From contig JAGVCY010000294.1 of NCBI GenBank assembly GCA_020058965.1, positions 1-19,211 on the forward strand: 19,211 bases of DNA, in the 5' to 3' direction. The DNA is from Candidatus Omnitrophota bacterium. GTDB taxonomy: Bacteria; Omnitrophota; Gorgyraeia; 2-02-FULL-51-18; JAGOUK01. Under the pieces are notes generated by a model that had not been told where the DNA came from, searched no databases, and was given only the letters and a program-made list of their open reading frames with translations. The position numbers and the translations under genes were made by a program. Positions 1 through 7,200 of the stretch are shown here, piece by piece. The first letter of the stretch is position 1, and each line of letters begins with the position of its first letter.

Positions 1-505
1 GATTTTTGCAGGAGGCGAAGTGCTTGGACCGATTTGGGACCGTCTGATCTCTGAAGGGAAGCGCTGGGGGCTCGTCCCTTGCGGTTTGGGCGCACGCAAC
101 ACGCTGCGTTTGGAAGCGGGTAACGGACTTTATGGACACGAGTACGACGAGACTCGCACGCCGTTTGACGGCCGGCTCGCCTGGCTCGTCAACAGCACCA
201 AGGACTATATCGGAAAAAAAGCGCTTGAGGTCAAGAAGACCGCCGGCGTTGCCGAAAAACTGGTCGGGTTTAAGGTGGATCATAAAGCCGTCGCGCGGGA
301 TGGATACGCGATCTTCAAGGAGGGTAAGCGCGTCGGAAAAGTCGCGAGCGGCACCTATTCGCCCTCGCTCAAAATAAATATTGGTTTGGCTCATGTCGCG
401 GCGGAATATACTGCGCTTGGCACTCAGCTCGAAGCCGAAGTTCACGGCCGTTTGGTTCCGATCGAAATTGTGAAGTTACCGTTTACGCCCATTCGGCATT
501 TATAA
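1..505 (+). CDS. gcvT: Aminomethyltransferase, glycine cleavage T protein, C-terminal part
   Basis: The reading frame is open from base 2, so the gene begins upstream of the window and only about the last 167 residues are present. T protein takes the aminomethyl group from lipoylated H protein, transfers the methylene to tetrahydrofolate and releases ammonia; it is cytoplasmic. The visible part carries the family block CGLGARNTLRLEAG followed by LYGHEYDE, then the C-terminal barrel domain ending in VPIEIVKLPF, all typical of GcvT. A GTG at 20 is internal and should not be taken as the start. The stop codon lies 14 nt before gcvH, and the T-H-PA-PB order confirms the assignment. Nothing looks broken in the visible part. 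Any glycine riboswitch or promoter would lie to the left and cannot be seen. Confidence 0.96.
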   Translation, partial: IFAGGEVLGPIWDRLISEGKRWGLVPCGLGARNTLRLEAGNGLYGHEYDETRTPFDGRLAWLVNSTKDYIGKKALEVKKTAGVAEKLVGFKVDHKAVARDGYAIFKEGKRVGKVASGTYSPSLKINIGLAHVAAEYTALGTQLEAEVHGRLVPIEIVKLPFTPIRHL

Positions 506-519
506 AGGAAGGAAAAGTC

Positions 520-903
520 ATGGACCTGTCGAAGCATAAATTTTTGGAAACGCATGAGTGGATCCGTGTGGAGGGGAATAAAGGCGTGGTCGGGATTTCG
601 GATCATGCGCAGCGCGAAATTTCGGATGTTGTTTTTGTCGAACTGCCCAAGGCGGGCCGCGTCGTGAAGCAAAAAGAATCCTGCATGGTGATCGAGTCCG
701 TCAAAGCCGCGTTCGATATTTATTCGCCTGTCTCGGGCAAGATCACGCGCGTCAATGACAAGGTCGCGGGAGATCCCGGTCTCGTCAACCAGGCCGCCTT
801 CGGTGACGGCTGGCTTTTTGAGATCGAATTGACCGATCCGTCCGAGCTCAACAACCTGCTCGACGCCAAAAAGTACGAGGAAACGAAGCACCACGCGCAC
901 TAA
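520..903 (+). CDS. gcvH: Glycine cleavage system H protein
   Basis: A 127-residue lipoyl carrier, the usual H-protein length. It shuttles the aminomethyl group from P protein to T protein and is re-oxidised by L protein. The start has a good Shine-Dalgarno (AGGAAGG about 7 nt upstream). The sequence opens with HEWIRVEGNKGVVGISDHAQ, the standard H-protein beginning, and the lipoylation site is Lys62 within VIESVKAAFDIYSPVSG. The C-terminal half has the NQAAFGDGWLFEIEL block that closes the lipoyl domain. A short His-rich tail (KHHAH) ends the protein. It lies 14 nt after gcvT and 22 nt before gcvPA, consistent with one transcript. Activity depends on a lipoyl-loading enzyme, and a candidate sits at 3859-4593. 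Confidence 0.98.
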   Translation: MDLSKHKFLETHEWIRVEGNKGVVGISDHAQREISDVVFVELPKAGRVVKQKESCMVIESVKAAFDIYSPVSGKITRVNDKVAGDPGLVNQAAFGDGWLFEIELTDPSELNNLLDAKKYEETKHHAH

Positions 904-925
904 TCAGGAATTCTAAATACTTTTT

Positions 926-2266
926 ATGCAATATGTAGCTAACACCGAAGCCGATAAAATCGAAATGCTCCGCACGATAGGCGTGAAGAGCTTTGAAGAT
1001 CTTTTGTCAGGCATTCCCGCCGAGCTGCGCGTGTCCGCCTCGGGATTGAAGCTTCCGAAGGGCGTGTCTGAGATGGAATTGATGGCCGATCTCAAAAAGC
1101 GCGGTCAAAAAAACGCGCACGCCGATCGCAACGCATGCTTCTTGGGCGCCGGCGTCTATGACCATTACATTCCTGCGATCGTGAATCCGCTTGTCACCCG
1201 CGGCGAGTTCATCACGGCCTACACACCCTACCAGGGCGAGGCGAGCCAGGGCACGCTTCAGGCGATTTACGAATACCAAACGATGATCTGTCTTCTGACC
1301 GGAATGGATGTGTCCAACGCGTCGATGTATGACGGCGCCACCTCGGTCGCGGAAGCCGTTTTGATGGCGCTTCGCGGATCCGATCGCAAGCGCGTGGTTC
1401 TCTCGGAGCTGCTGCACCCCGAGACGATCCAAACCGTTCGCACGTACCTCACCGATATTCCGAGCGAAATCGTTTTGGCGCCGCATCGCGGTGGAAAAAC
1501 GGGACTCGACACGCTGAAGAGTCTGGTGAATGCTGACACCGCCGCGGTGGTGTATCAGAATCCGAATTTTTTGGGTTATGTCGAAGAGGCGGCCGATCTC
1601 TCAGCTGTCGCGCGTGCCGCGGGAGCTATGGTCATCGCATGTGTGAATCCGCTTTCGCTCAGTCTTTTGGCGACGCCTGGCGAAACGGGTGCGGATGTGG
1701 CGGTTGGCGACGGTCAACCGCTCGGGAACTCCGCCGGATTCGGCGGCCCGCACTTTGGATTTTTTGCGGTGAAGGAAGCGCACATGCGCAAGCTGCCCGG
1801 CCGTATCAGCGGCATCACGCAGGATAAAGAAGGCAGCCGCGCGTATGTTCTGACGCTGCAAGCGCGCGAGCAGCATATTCGCCGCGAGAAGGCGACTTCC
1901 AATATTTGCACCAATCACATGCTCTGCGCGCTCAAAGGGCTGATTTTTTTGTCGGCGCTGGGACCGAACGGATTTAGGAGGATGGGCGAGCTCAATGTCC
2001 AACAAAGCCACGCCGCGCTGGAGCGCCTGACCAAGCTGAAAGAAGTGAAGTCATTGTCGGACGCCCCGTTCTTTAACGAGTTCGCCGTGACGATCGCGAA
2101 GGATCCCGAGCGTTTAAAAATGGCCTTTGCCGCGGAGCATTTGATCGGGCCGCTGCACCTGGGACGGTTCCGCAAGGATTGGGAAAACGTGTACCTCGTT
2201 GCTGTCACCGAACAACGCAGTGACGAAGAGATCGACCGCCTGGTCGAAGCGATCCGGAAGGCGTAG
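926..2266 (+). CDS. gcvPA: Glycine dehydrogenase (decarboxylating) subunit 1, P-protein alpha
   Basis: 446 residues, matching the N-terminal half of the glycine cleavage P protein in organisms where it is split in two. Together with subunit 2 it decarboxylates glycine and passes the aminomethyl group to lipoyl-GcvH. Recognisable blocks are [53 protein letters not shown], and [12 protein letters not shown], followed by [18 protein letters not shown]. This subunit has the fold-type I aminotransferase shape but not the PLP lysine, which is in subunit 2. The ATG at 926 is preceded by only a weak ribosome site (CAGGAATT region), so translation may partly depend on gcvH translation 22 nt upstream. 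The stop is 7 nt before the gcvPB start, indicating tight coupling. Confidence 0.97.
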   Translation: MQYVANTEADKIEMLRTIGVKSFEDLLSGIPAELRVSASGLKLPKGVSEMELMADLKKRGQKNAHADRNACFLGAGVYDHYIPAIVNPLVTRGEFITAYTPYQGEASQGTLQAIYEYQTMICLLTGMDVSNASMYDGATSVAEAVLMALRGSDRKRVVLSELLHPETIQTVRTYLTDIPSEIVLAPHRGGKTGLDTLKSLVNADTAAVVYQNPNFLGYVEEAADLSAVARAAGAMVIACVNPLSLSLLATPGETGADVAVGDGQPLGNSAGFGGPHFGFFAVKEAHMRKLPGRISGITQDKEGSRAYVLTLQAREQHIRREKATSNICTNHMLCALKGLIFLSALGPNGFRRMGELNVQQSHAALERLTKLKEVKSLSDAPFFNEFAVTIAKDPERLKMAFAAEHLIGPLHLGRFRKDWENVYLVAVTEQRSDEEIDRLVEAIRKA

Positions 2267-2273
2267 ACGCAGC

Positions 2274-3773
2274 ATGAGCAAACTTATTTTTGAAAAAAAA
2301 TCCCTGAATTCCGGCGATCATCTGCCGGAACCTAAAAAAGGCTTTGACGCGGCGATGTACTTTCCGGCGTCGGCGGCGCGAAAAAGCCCGACGCATCTTC
2401 CCGAGTCAGCCGAACTGGATGTCGTGCGTCACTTCACGCGCCTCTCGCAAAAAAACTTCTGTGTCGACACCAATTTTTATCCGCTCGGTTCGTGCACGAT
2501 GAAGTACAACCCCAAGGTCAACGACCAGATCACGACGTGGCCGTTCTACTCACGCATTCATCCCTATCAGGACGAGTCGCAGGTGCAGGGAATGCTGGAA
2601 ATCATTCGCGAGCTTGAAGGTTCGTTGGGCGAAATTCTCGGCATGGACGCGTTCAGTCTTCAGCCGGCCGCCGGAGCGCACGGCGAGTTCGCGGGCCTGC
2701 TCATGATCAGCGCGTACCACAAGGCCAACGGTCAAAAGCGCAATCAAGTCCTCGTTCCGGATTCCGCGCACGGAACCAACCCGGCCAGCGCGGCGTTGTG
2801 CGGCTACGAGGTGGTCACGGTGAAGACGGATGAGCAGGGCCGTGTGGATCTGAACGAACTACGTGCCAAGGTCGGCCCCCAAACGGCGTGTTTCATGCTG
2901 ACCAACCCGAACACGCTCGGAATTTTTGAGACCAGCATTCGCGAGGTGACGAAGATCGTTCACGCGGCCGGAGGTCAGGTTTATTACGACGGCGCGAACA
3001 TGAACGCGCTGCTGGGTATCGCCCGGCCGGGGGACATGGGCTTTGACGTGGTGCACGTGAACCTGCACAAAACTTTTGCCGTGCCGCACGGCGCGGGCGG
3101 GCCGGGCTCGGGTCCGGTGGGCGTGAAGAAGCATTTGGAAAAGTTTTTGCCTTATCCGCGGCTCAAAGAAACTTCGAGCGGGCTGGTGTGGAACTATGAT
3201 CTGCCGCATTCCATCGGCCGTCTGCGTTCGTTTTATGGAAACGCCGGAGCGTTTTTGAGGTCCTACTGCTACATCAAGGCGCTTGGCGCGGAAGGTTTGA
3301 AGGAAGTGTCGGTCAATGCGGTGCTCAGCGCCAATTATCTCAAGGCGCGGCTGGCCAAGCATTACAGTCTGCCGCATCAGGCCCATTGCATGCATGAGTT
3401 CGTATGTTCCGCCAGCAAGCAAAAAGCTCATGGCGTGCGGGCGTTGGACATCGGAAAGCGGTTGTTGGACTACGGTCTGCACGCGCCGACGGTTTATTTT
3501 CCGATGATCGTGGAAGAGGCGATGATGATCGAGCCGACTGAGACGGAATCCAAGGATGTTCTGGATAAATTCGCGGATGTCATGATCCAAATCGCCGAAG
3601 AAGCCGAAAAAAATCCCCAAGCCGTTATCGACGCGCCTACAAAGACCCCCATCCGCCGGATCGACGAGGTGATGGCCGCGCGCAAGCCCAACCTCCGCTG
3701 GACTCCGGCCGGCGCGTCCGAACCCAAACTCGCCAGTGCGAATCTCACGACATCGAGCACGTGTTGTGCTTGA
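2274..3773 (+). CDS. gcvPB: Glycine dehydrogenase (decarboxylating) subunit 2, P-protein beta
   Basis: The PLP-bearing half of the split P protein, 499 residues. The open frame extends upstream into gcvPA (from 2199), but the ATG at 2274 ([10 protein letters not shown]) is the sensible start: it follows the gcvPA stop by 7 nt and has GGAAGG at 2256-2261, and the family begins this way. The pyridoxal phosphate lysine is Lys266 in [17 protein letters not shown]. Other signatures are [15 protein letters not shown] near residue 60, [13 protein letters not shown], and [12 protein letters not shown]. The C-terminus has a short Thr/Ser/Cys-rich tail beyond the conserved end that I cannot explain. 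With gcvPA it forms the decarboxylase of the glycine cleavage complex, releasing carbon dioxide from glycine, or fixing it if the system runs in reverse. Confidence 0.97.
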   Translation: MSKLIFEKKSLNSGDHLPEPKKGFDAAMYFPASAARKSPTHLPESAELDVVRHFTRLSQKNFCVDTNFYPLGSCTMKYNPKVNDQITTWPFYSRIHPYQDESQVQGMLEIIRELEGSLGEILGMDAFSLQPAAGAHGEFAGLLMISAYHKANGQKRNQVLVPDSAHGTNPASAALCGYEVVTVKTDEQGRVDLNELRAKVGPQTACFMLTNPNTLGIFETSIREVTKIVHAAGGQVYYDGANMNALLGIARPGDMGFDVVHVNLHKTFAVPHGAGGPGSGPVGVKKHLEKFLPYPRLKETSSGLVWNYDLPHSIGRLRSFYGNAGAFLRSYCYIKALGAEGLKEVSVNAVLSANYLKARLAKHYSLPHQAHCMHEFVCSASKQKAHGVRALDIGKRLLDYGLHAPTVYFPMIVEEAMMIEPTETESKDVLDKFADVMIQIAEEAEKNPQAVIDAPTKTPIRRIDEVMAARKPNLRWTPAGASEPKLASANLTTSSTCCA

Positions 3774-3801
3774 ATCAGGGTTGCCACTATCGACCGATCT
3801 G

Positions 3802-3819
3802 GCCGGCGCCTCCGCCGGC
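3802..3819. repeat. Small GC-rich stem-loop between gcvPB and the acyltransferase gene
   Basis: GCCGGCG and CGCCGGC form a 7-bp stem with a four-base loop in the 85-nt gap after gcvPB. It lacks a following T tract on either strand, so it is not a clear intrinsic terminator. It could stabilise the upstream gcv mRNA end or slow transcription into the next gene. Function unknown. Confidence 0.4.
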
Positions 3820-3858
3820 ACAGGATGCTCCCCGCGGCGGGAACCCTAATTTAACCCC

Positions 3859-4593
3859 ATGTTTGAAGTTTGGCGATTGCTTGAGCTTTGTCAGCCGGAG
3901 GATCCGGCTTGGAATATGGCGGTGGATGAGATTTTGTTGGAGGGGGGCGGTGACGGGGAAGGGGTGTTGAGGTTTTATCGGTGGGCACGGCCGGCGTTGT
4001 CGATCGGGTATTTTCAAAGTGTCGATAAAATTGTTCAGTTGTTTGATTGTGAGGCACAAAAACTTTGGGTGGTGAGGCGGCCGACGGGTGGGGGGGTGGT
4101 GCGGCATGGGGAGGACCTGACGCTGTCGATTTCGGTACCTGAAAATCATCCAATGTTTGCCGGAGGAGTCAGCGATTCGTACCGGGCGGTTCACACGGTG
4201 ATTTTGGAAGCGTTGCTACCGATGTTTCCGGGGTTGGCGTTTAGTGCTTGTGAGGCGCCGCGCAAGGCGAGGAGTGAGAGGCTTTGTTTTGAGGAGCCGG
4301 TGGCGTGCGATGTGGAGTGGCGCGGTCAAAAAGTCATCGGCTCCAGTCAGCGGCGGAAAAATGGACGGCTTTTGCACCAAACATCGGTCCAGCTTCCGGA
4401 GAATGCGGCCGAGATGGCGCGCCGGATCGCCTGCGAATTTGAAAAACACTGGAATTTGCGCACCGTGCCGGGACAACTTTTCCCCCAAGAAAAAAATTTG
4501 GCGGAGGCGCGTCGAACCGCCGCCGTCTTGTCGGCCGATTGGGCGTTTGTTCCGTCGATGTGTGCGGCGGACAAGCATCCTGTTTGTTCTTGA
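3859..4593 (+). CDS. Octanoyltransferase / lipoate-protein ligase A family protein (LipM-like)
   Basis: 244 residues of the biotin/lipoate A/B ligase fold. The substrate-binding block is RRPTGGGVVRHGEDLTLSI (residues 73-91), and the lysine motif is GQKVIGSSQRR, with Lys158. Just before it is LCFEEPVACDV with Cys143, placed as the catalytic cysteine is in LipM octanoyltransferases. It has no C-terminal accessory domain, which E. coli LplA has. These points favour transfer of octanoyl (or lipoyl) groups to GcvH over ATP-dependent lipoate ligation, but the two roles cannot be separated by reading alone. It follows the gcv genes on the same strand after 85 nt, so its likely substrate is Lys62 of GcvH. 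No Shine-Dalgarno is evident upstream of the ATG. The first half is strikingly G-rich on the coding strand compared with its neighbours. Confidence 0.85.
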   Translation: MFEVWRLLELCQPEDPAWNMAVDEILLEGGGDGEGVLRFYRWARPALSIGYFQSVDKIVQLFDCEAQKLWVVRRPTGGGVVRHGEDLTLSISVPENHPMFAGGVSDSYRAVHTVILEALLPMFPGLAFSACEAPRKARSERLCFEEPVACDVEWRGQKVIGSSQRRKNGRLLHQTSVQLPENAAEMARRIACEFEKHWNLRTVPGQLFPQEKNLAEARRTAAVLSADWAFVPSMCAADKHPVCS

Positions 4594-4618
4594 CGGGTTT
4601 GTTGAATTACAATATTAT
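4590..4618 (+). promoter_or_regulatory. Sigma-70-type promoter for the arginine decarboxylase gene
   Basis: TTGACG (4590-4595), a 17-nt spacer and TATTAT (4613-4618) make a near-consensus promoter. It overlaps the stop codon of the preceding gene and lies about 40 nt before the decarboxylase ATG. It suggests the decarboxylase is transcribed separately from the gcv cluster. Confidence 0.6.
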
Positions 4619-4656
4619 TTTGTCAACAGAGTTCGAATTTTTCGACCGGAGGAACC

Positions 4657-5259
4657 ATGGTAGTTAAAAACGGTGTAATGGAAGCGACGCAGCCCGCATT
4701 CGCGCTGCATCACAATATGTTCGTGCCGAAGAAGATGTTTTTCACCAAAGGTGTCGGACATCATCGCTATGAACTCCGGTCGTTTGAGATGGCGCTGCGC
4801 GACGCGGGCATCGAAAAGAGCAATCTCGTTTATGTGTCGAGCATTTATCCGCCCGAGTGCAAGATGATCTCGCGCGCGGAAGGCATCAAGGAAATTGTGC
4901 CGGGCATGATCACCTTCGCGGTGATGGCCCGCTCGACTTCCAACGAGCCCCGCCGGCTGGTCGCATCCTCGATCGGCTGCGCACTGCCATCCAACTCCTC
5001 CGATTACGGATATCTCAGTGAACTTCACACCTACGGCAAGACGGAAAAAGAAGTGGGTGATGAGGCAGAGGATTTGGCGGCCGCGATGATCGCCACGACC
5101 TTCGGCATTGAATTTGACGAAGAAAAGAGCTGGGACGAGAAGGAAGAGTCTTTCTGTCTGCACGATAAGATCTACAAAACGTTGAACTGCACCCAGTCCG
5201 CCGTGGTCGAAAAGGGCGGTTATACGACGACGATCGCCTGCGCTGTTCTACTTTTCTAG
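4657..5259 (+). CDS. pdaD: Pyruvoyl-dependent arginine decarboxylase
   Basis: 200 residues of the PvlArgDC family, which makes agmatine and carbon dioxide from arginine as the first step of polyamine synthesis or acid resistance. The proenzyme cleaves itself between two serines, and the second becomes the pyruvoyl group. Here the pair is Ser61-Ser62 in [14 protein letters not shown], matching the site in the characterised Methanocaldococcus enzyme (ISSIMPPE). The block before it ([19 protein letters not shown]) and [19 protein letters not shown] after it also fit. The Ser-Ser site is of the archaeal type; chlamydial AaxB uses Thr-Ser. The start at 4657 has a strong ribosome site, GGAGGA, 3 nt upstream. 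No agmatinase, speE or arginine antiporter lies nearby, so the neighbourhood does not say whether it serves polyamines or acid tolerance. Confidence 0.93.
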   Translation: MVVKNGVMEATQPAFALHHNMFVPKKMFFTKGVGHHRYELRSFEMALRDAGIEKSNLVYVSSIYPPECKMISRAEGIKEIVPGMITFAVMARSTSNEPRRLVASSIGCALPSNSSDYGYLSELHTYGKTEKEVGDEAEDLAAAMIATTFGIEFDEEKSWDEKEESFCLHDKIYKTLNCTQSAVVEKGGYTTTIACAVLLF

Positions 5260-5265
5260 ACTCCT

Positions 5266-5324
5266 GTCATCCCGAGGGGCGCGAGCCCCGAAGGATCCAG
5301 ATCCTTCGCTACGCTCAGGATGAC
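5266..5324. repeat. Short palindromic intergenic repeat (element A)
   Basis: The ends GTCATCC (5266-5272) and GGATGAC (5318-5324) are inverted. Inside are two further hairpins: GGGGC-GCGA-GCCCC, and AAGGATC-CA-GATCCTT at 5291-5306. The right arm read on the minus strand, GTCATCCTGAGCGTAGCGAA, resembles a short palindromic repeat I have seen scattered in many bacterial genomes. It fills the gap between the decarboxylase and the glycosyltransferase and could act as a transcription or mRNA-stability signal. Confidence 0.7.
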
Positions 5325-5332
5325 TGTGTTTC

Positions 5333-6271
5333 ATGAAAAATCAAACTGACCTTTCGATCGTAGTTCCGGTATTTAATGAAACGGCGGTTTTTCCTGAGCT
5401 TCTGCGCAGGATCACCGCCGTTTTAGATTCTCCGCGGCTTTCGTCGGCGGAAATCATTTTTGTCGATGACGGAAGCCGCGACGATACTCTGGCGCAAATT
5501 CGCGCCGCATCCTCCAAAGACTCCCGCATTCGGTACCTGAGTTTTTCGCGTAACTTCGGTCATCAGGTCGCGGTAAGCGCCGGAATCGAACATGCCGGCG
5601 GCCGTTGTGTTGCCGTTATTGACGGCGACTTGCAGGACCCTCCGGAGCTCATCCCCGAGCTGATGGCGAAACACGCCGAAGGCTGGGAAGTGGTTTATGC
5701 CGTGCGCAAAAAGCGCAAAGAAGGCCCCTTGAAGCGGCTAGCCTACTTTCTTTTTTATCGGATGATGGACCGAATTTCGGATATTGAGATACCGCTGGAT
5801 ACGGGTGACTTTTGCCTCATGGACCGCAAGGTCGTGGATGTTCTCAAGGCCATGCCCGAGCGGAATCGATATGTGCGGGGCATACGGGCTTGGGCGGGAT
5901 TCCGGCAGACGGCGTTTCCTTATGAGCGCGACAAGCGCCAGGCGGGGGAGGCGAAGTACTCGCTCGCCAAGCTGATCCGGTTGGCCATGGACGGCGTCAC
6001 ATCTTTTTCGGATTTTCCGCTTAAGCTATGCGGGTACATTGGATTTTTTATTGCCGGAATGAGTGTGGTCGGTTTGGCGTACACGATTGTCTCCAAATTC
6101 TTTTTTGACACCACGCCCCAGGGTTGGACTTCTATCCTCATTGCCGTGCTGTTTATCGGCGGGGTTCAGCTCGTCATGTTGTCTGTCGTGGGTCACTACA
6201 TATCCCGCATCTACGCCGAAGTTCGTCAACGCCCACTCTACGTACTCAAAGAGTCCAGCGACCGACACTAG
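5333..6271 (+). CDS. Family 2 glycosyltransferase, polyprenyl-phosphate type, membrane anchored
   Basis: 312 residues resembling the DPM1/GtrB/ArnC group, which transfers a sugar from a nucleotide donor to undecaprenyl phosphate at the inner face of the membrane. The GT-A fold opens with LSIVVPVFNE. The metal- and donor-binding motif is DGDLQDPPE (Asp97-Gly-Asp99). Later family blocks are DTGDFCLMDRKVV and ERNRYVRGIRAWAGF, and the amphipathic KYSLAKLIRLAMDG segment precedes two membrane helices at about 232-256 and 266-292. The ATG at 5333 has no Shine-Dalgarno; the palindromic repeat ends only 8 nt before it. No sugar-synthesis or flippase gene is adjacent, so the sugar and final product (lipid, O-antigen or protein glycan) are unknown. 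Confidence 0.92.
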   Translation: MKNQTDLSIVVPVFNETAVFPELLRRITAVLDSPRLSSAEIIFVDDGSRDDTLAQIRAASSKDSRIRYLSFSRNFGHQVAVSAGIEHAGGRCVAVIDGDLQDPPELIPELMAKHAEGWEVVYAVRKKRKEGPLKRLAYFLFYRMMDRISDIEIPLDTGDFCLMDRKVVDVLKAMPERNRYVRGIRAWAGFRQTAFPYERDKRQAGEAKYSLAKLIRLAMDGVTSFSDFPLKLCGYIGFFIAGMSVVGLAYTIVSKFFFDTTPQGWTSILIAVLFIGGVQLVMLSVVGHYISRIYAEVRQRPLYVLKESSDRH

Positions 6272-6284
6272 TTATCTTATTTAT

Positions 6285-6324
6285 GCGAGTATTTACAACC
6301 CCTGGGGTGGGGTGTAGAATACGC
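6285..6324. repeat. Imperfect stem-loop after the glycosyltransferase
   Basis: GCG, TATT, TACA and CCCC on the left pair with GGGG, TGTA, AATA and CGC on the right, with small bulges and a TGGGGT loop. It starts 13 nt after the glycosyltransferase stop, just before a second hairpin with a T tract. Together they probably end the upstream transcript. Confidence 0.45.
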
Positions 6325-6339
6325 AAACATTTTTGGGTG

Positions 6340-6358
6340 CCCTCTTTCGGGGGTTTTT
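6340..6358 (+). terminator. Weak intrinsic terminator
   Basis: CCCTC-TTTC-GGGGG forms a five-pair stem with one G-T wobble and is followed directly by five T residues. It lies between the glycosyltransferase stop and the lipoprotein start, separating the two transcription units. Confidence 0.5.
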
Positions 6359-6385
6359 GAAGAATATCACATGGAGGATCGATAG

Positions 6386-6700
6386 ATGAAGAAGGTATTT
6401 TTTGTTCTCGCAATCGCTTTTGTTGCCGCCGGTTGCGCCGCGGGACGTAATAACTACCAGTCGGATATCGACGCGATGAATGGAAAAATCGCAGGCCTTC
6501 AGTCTCAACTGGATTCCAAGAACCGCGAGCTTGCAGGACTTCAGGATCAGCAGCGCATGACGGCCCAGCAATTGGACGCCGCCAATCGCGCAAAAGCCGA
6601 TGCCGACAGCCGTCTGAACCAAGCGCTCGACAAGCTGGCTAGCCGGCCCGCCACAACCGCTGATACGACTTCCGTCAAGAAGTCCAGCTACATCAAGTAA
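6386..6700 (+). CDS. Small coiled-coil outer-membrane lipoprotein, Lpp-like
   Basis: 104 residues. The N-terminus is a lipoprotein signal (MKKVFFVLAIAF...) with an acceptable lipobox AAGC and lipidated Cys17. The mature part is a predicted helix of heptad-like repeats (about residues 25-85) rich in Gln, Asp and Lys, then a short Pro/Thr linker and a C-terminus ending SSYIK. Braun lipoprotein of E. coli and OprI of Pseudomonas end in Tyr-Arg-Lys, with the last lysine bound to peptidoglycan by an L,D-transpeptidase. The final Tyr-Ile-Lys here suggests the same role, which is inference. Mature length (88 residues) is greater than Lpp (58). The ribosome site GGAGG lies about 8 nt before the ATG. 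A small membrane protein follows after 20 nt. Confidence 0.8.
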   Translation: MKKVFFVLAIAFVAAGCAAGRNNYQSDIDAMNGKIAGLQSQLDSKNRELAGLQDQQRMTAQQLDAANRAKADADSRLNQALDKLASRPATTADTTSVKKSSYIK

Positions 6701-6720
6701 ATCAGGCATCAGCGGGAGAT

Positions 6721-7026
6721 ATGTCCGCTTCCAATGACCCGGACCCGAAGCTGAATTTAAGCGCTTCGGGACCTGGGAGAATTCCTTGGTACCAGGATGT
6801 GCGCTTCATCTCGGTGCTTTTGGTGGTTGTCGGGCTACTGGCCTTACCGCTGGTTTGGATGAACCGCACATGGTCGGTTCAGAAAAAAGTTGTTATAACG
6901 ATTATTTCGTTGGTGATCGCGGCGCTTATGTTCTGGGCGAGCGGTTATCTGATCGCATGGATTGAGCAGGAAAAAACCTCGCATCAAGATTCACTCGAAT
7001 CGCTGTCTCGTTCGGCAAAAATCTAG
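6721..7026 (+). CDS. Small membrane protein of unknown function, two helices
   Basis: 101 residues with a polar N-terminus of about 25 residues, then two hydrophobic helices at about 28-46 and 57-77 separated by a positively charged turn (NRTWSVQKK), and an acidic-to-basic polar tail. The first helix contains the phrase LLALPLVWMN, which I recall from small uncharacterised membrane proteins, but I cannot name a family. It starts 20 nt after the lipoprotein stop with GGGAG very close to the ATG, so the two are probably co-transcribed. By the positive-inside rule the short charged loop would be cytoplasmic, placing both termini outside, but this is weak evidence. Possible roles in envelope maintenance are guesswork. 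Confidence 0.7.
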   Translation: MSASNDPDPKLNLSASGPGRIPWYQDVRFISVLLVVVGLLALPLVWMNRTWSVQKKVVITIISLVIAALMFWASGYLIAWIEQEKTSHQDSLESLSRSAKI

Positions 7027-7044
7027 ACCCTAGTTTCTTCTATT

Positions 7045-7129
7045 GCGGAAGTGGCGGAATTGGCATACGCGCAGGTCTCAGAAGCCTGTGTCTCACGACT
7101 TGAGGGTTCAAATCCCTCCTTCCGCACCA
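7045..7129 (+). tRNA. tRNA-Leu (CAG anticodon)
   Basis: The acceptor stem GCGGAAG pairs perfectly with CTTCCGC, followed by discriminator A and an encoded CCA. The anticodon stem CAGGT/GCCTG encloses the loop CTCAGAA, giving anticodon CAG at 7079-7081, which reads CUG. A long variable arm (around TGTCTCACGACTTG) marks it as a class II tRNA, and the T arm contains GGGTTCAAATCC. Discriminator A agrees with leucine identity. An open frame running from here into smpB is an artefact. Confidence 0.96.
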
Positions 7130-7160
7130 TAATTTACCGAAATCACTCCATTCGCTCATT

Positions 7161-7191
7161 TTGGTCGCTCACCCAACCCTTCGGTTATAAT
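7161..7191 (+). promoter_or_regulatory. Promoter of smpB, implying a near-leaderless mRNA
   Basis: A perfect TATAAT lies at 7186-7191, with TTGGTC at 7161-7166 as a possible -35 (19-nt spacer, rather long). The expected start of transcription is near 7197-7199, only a few bases before the smpB ATG at 7201, where no Shine-Dalgarno exists. Confidence 0.5.
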
Positions 7192-7200
7192 GCAACCCAT

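Noticed and set aside
2199-2273. Upstream extension of gcvPB into gcvPA
   Set aside because: The extra 25 residues are out-of-frame gcvPA sequence; ATG 2274 with a nearby ribosome site fits the family.
2859-3821. 320-codon open frame on the minus strand
   Set aside because: It is antisense to gcvPB, whose protein is clearly conserved; composition (His/Arg-rich) is typical of a shadow frame in GC-rich DNA.
4615-5163. 182-codon minus-strand frame opposite the arginine decarboxylase
   Set aside because: No ribosome site or recognisable protein; the plus strand holds a recognised enzyme.
5266-5324. CRISPR or integron-type array
   Set aside because: Repeats in the window are isolated palindromes, not regularly spaced direct repeats, and no cas or integrase gene is present.
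7051-7200. Long open frame giving SmpB a 50-residue N-terminal extension
   Set aside because: It runs through tRNA-Leu; the SmpB family begins at ATG 7201 and a TATAAT box lies just before it.
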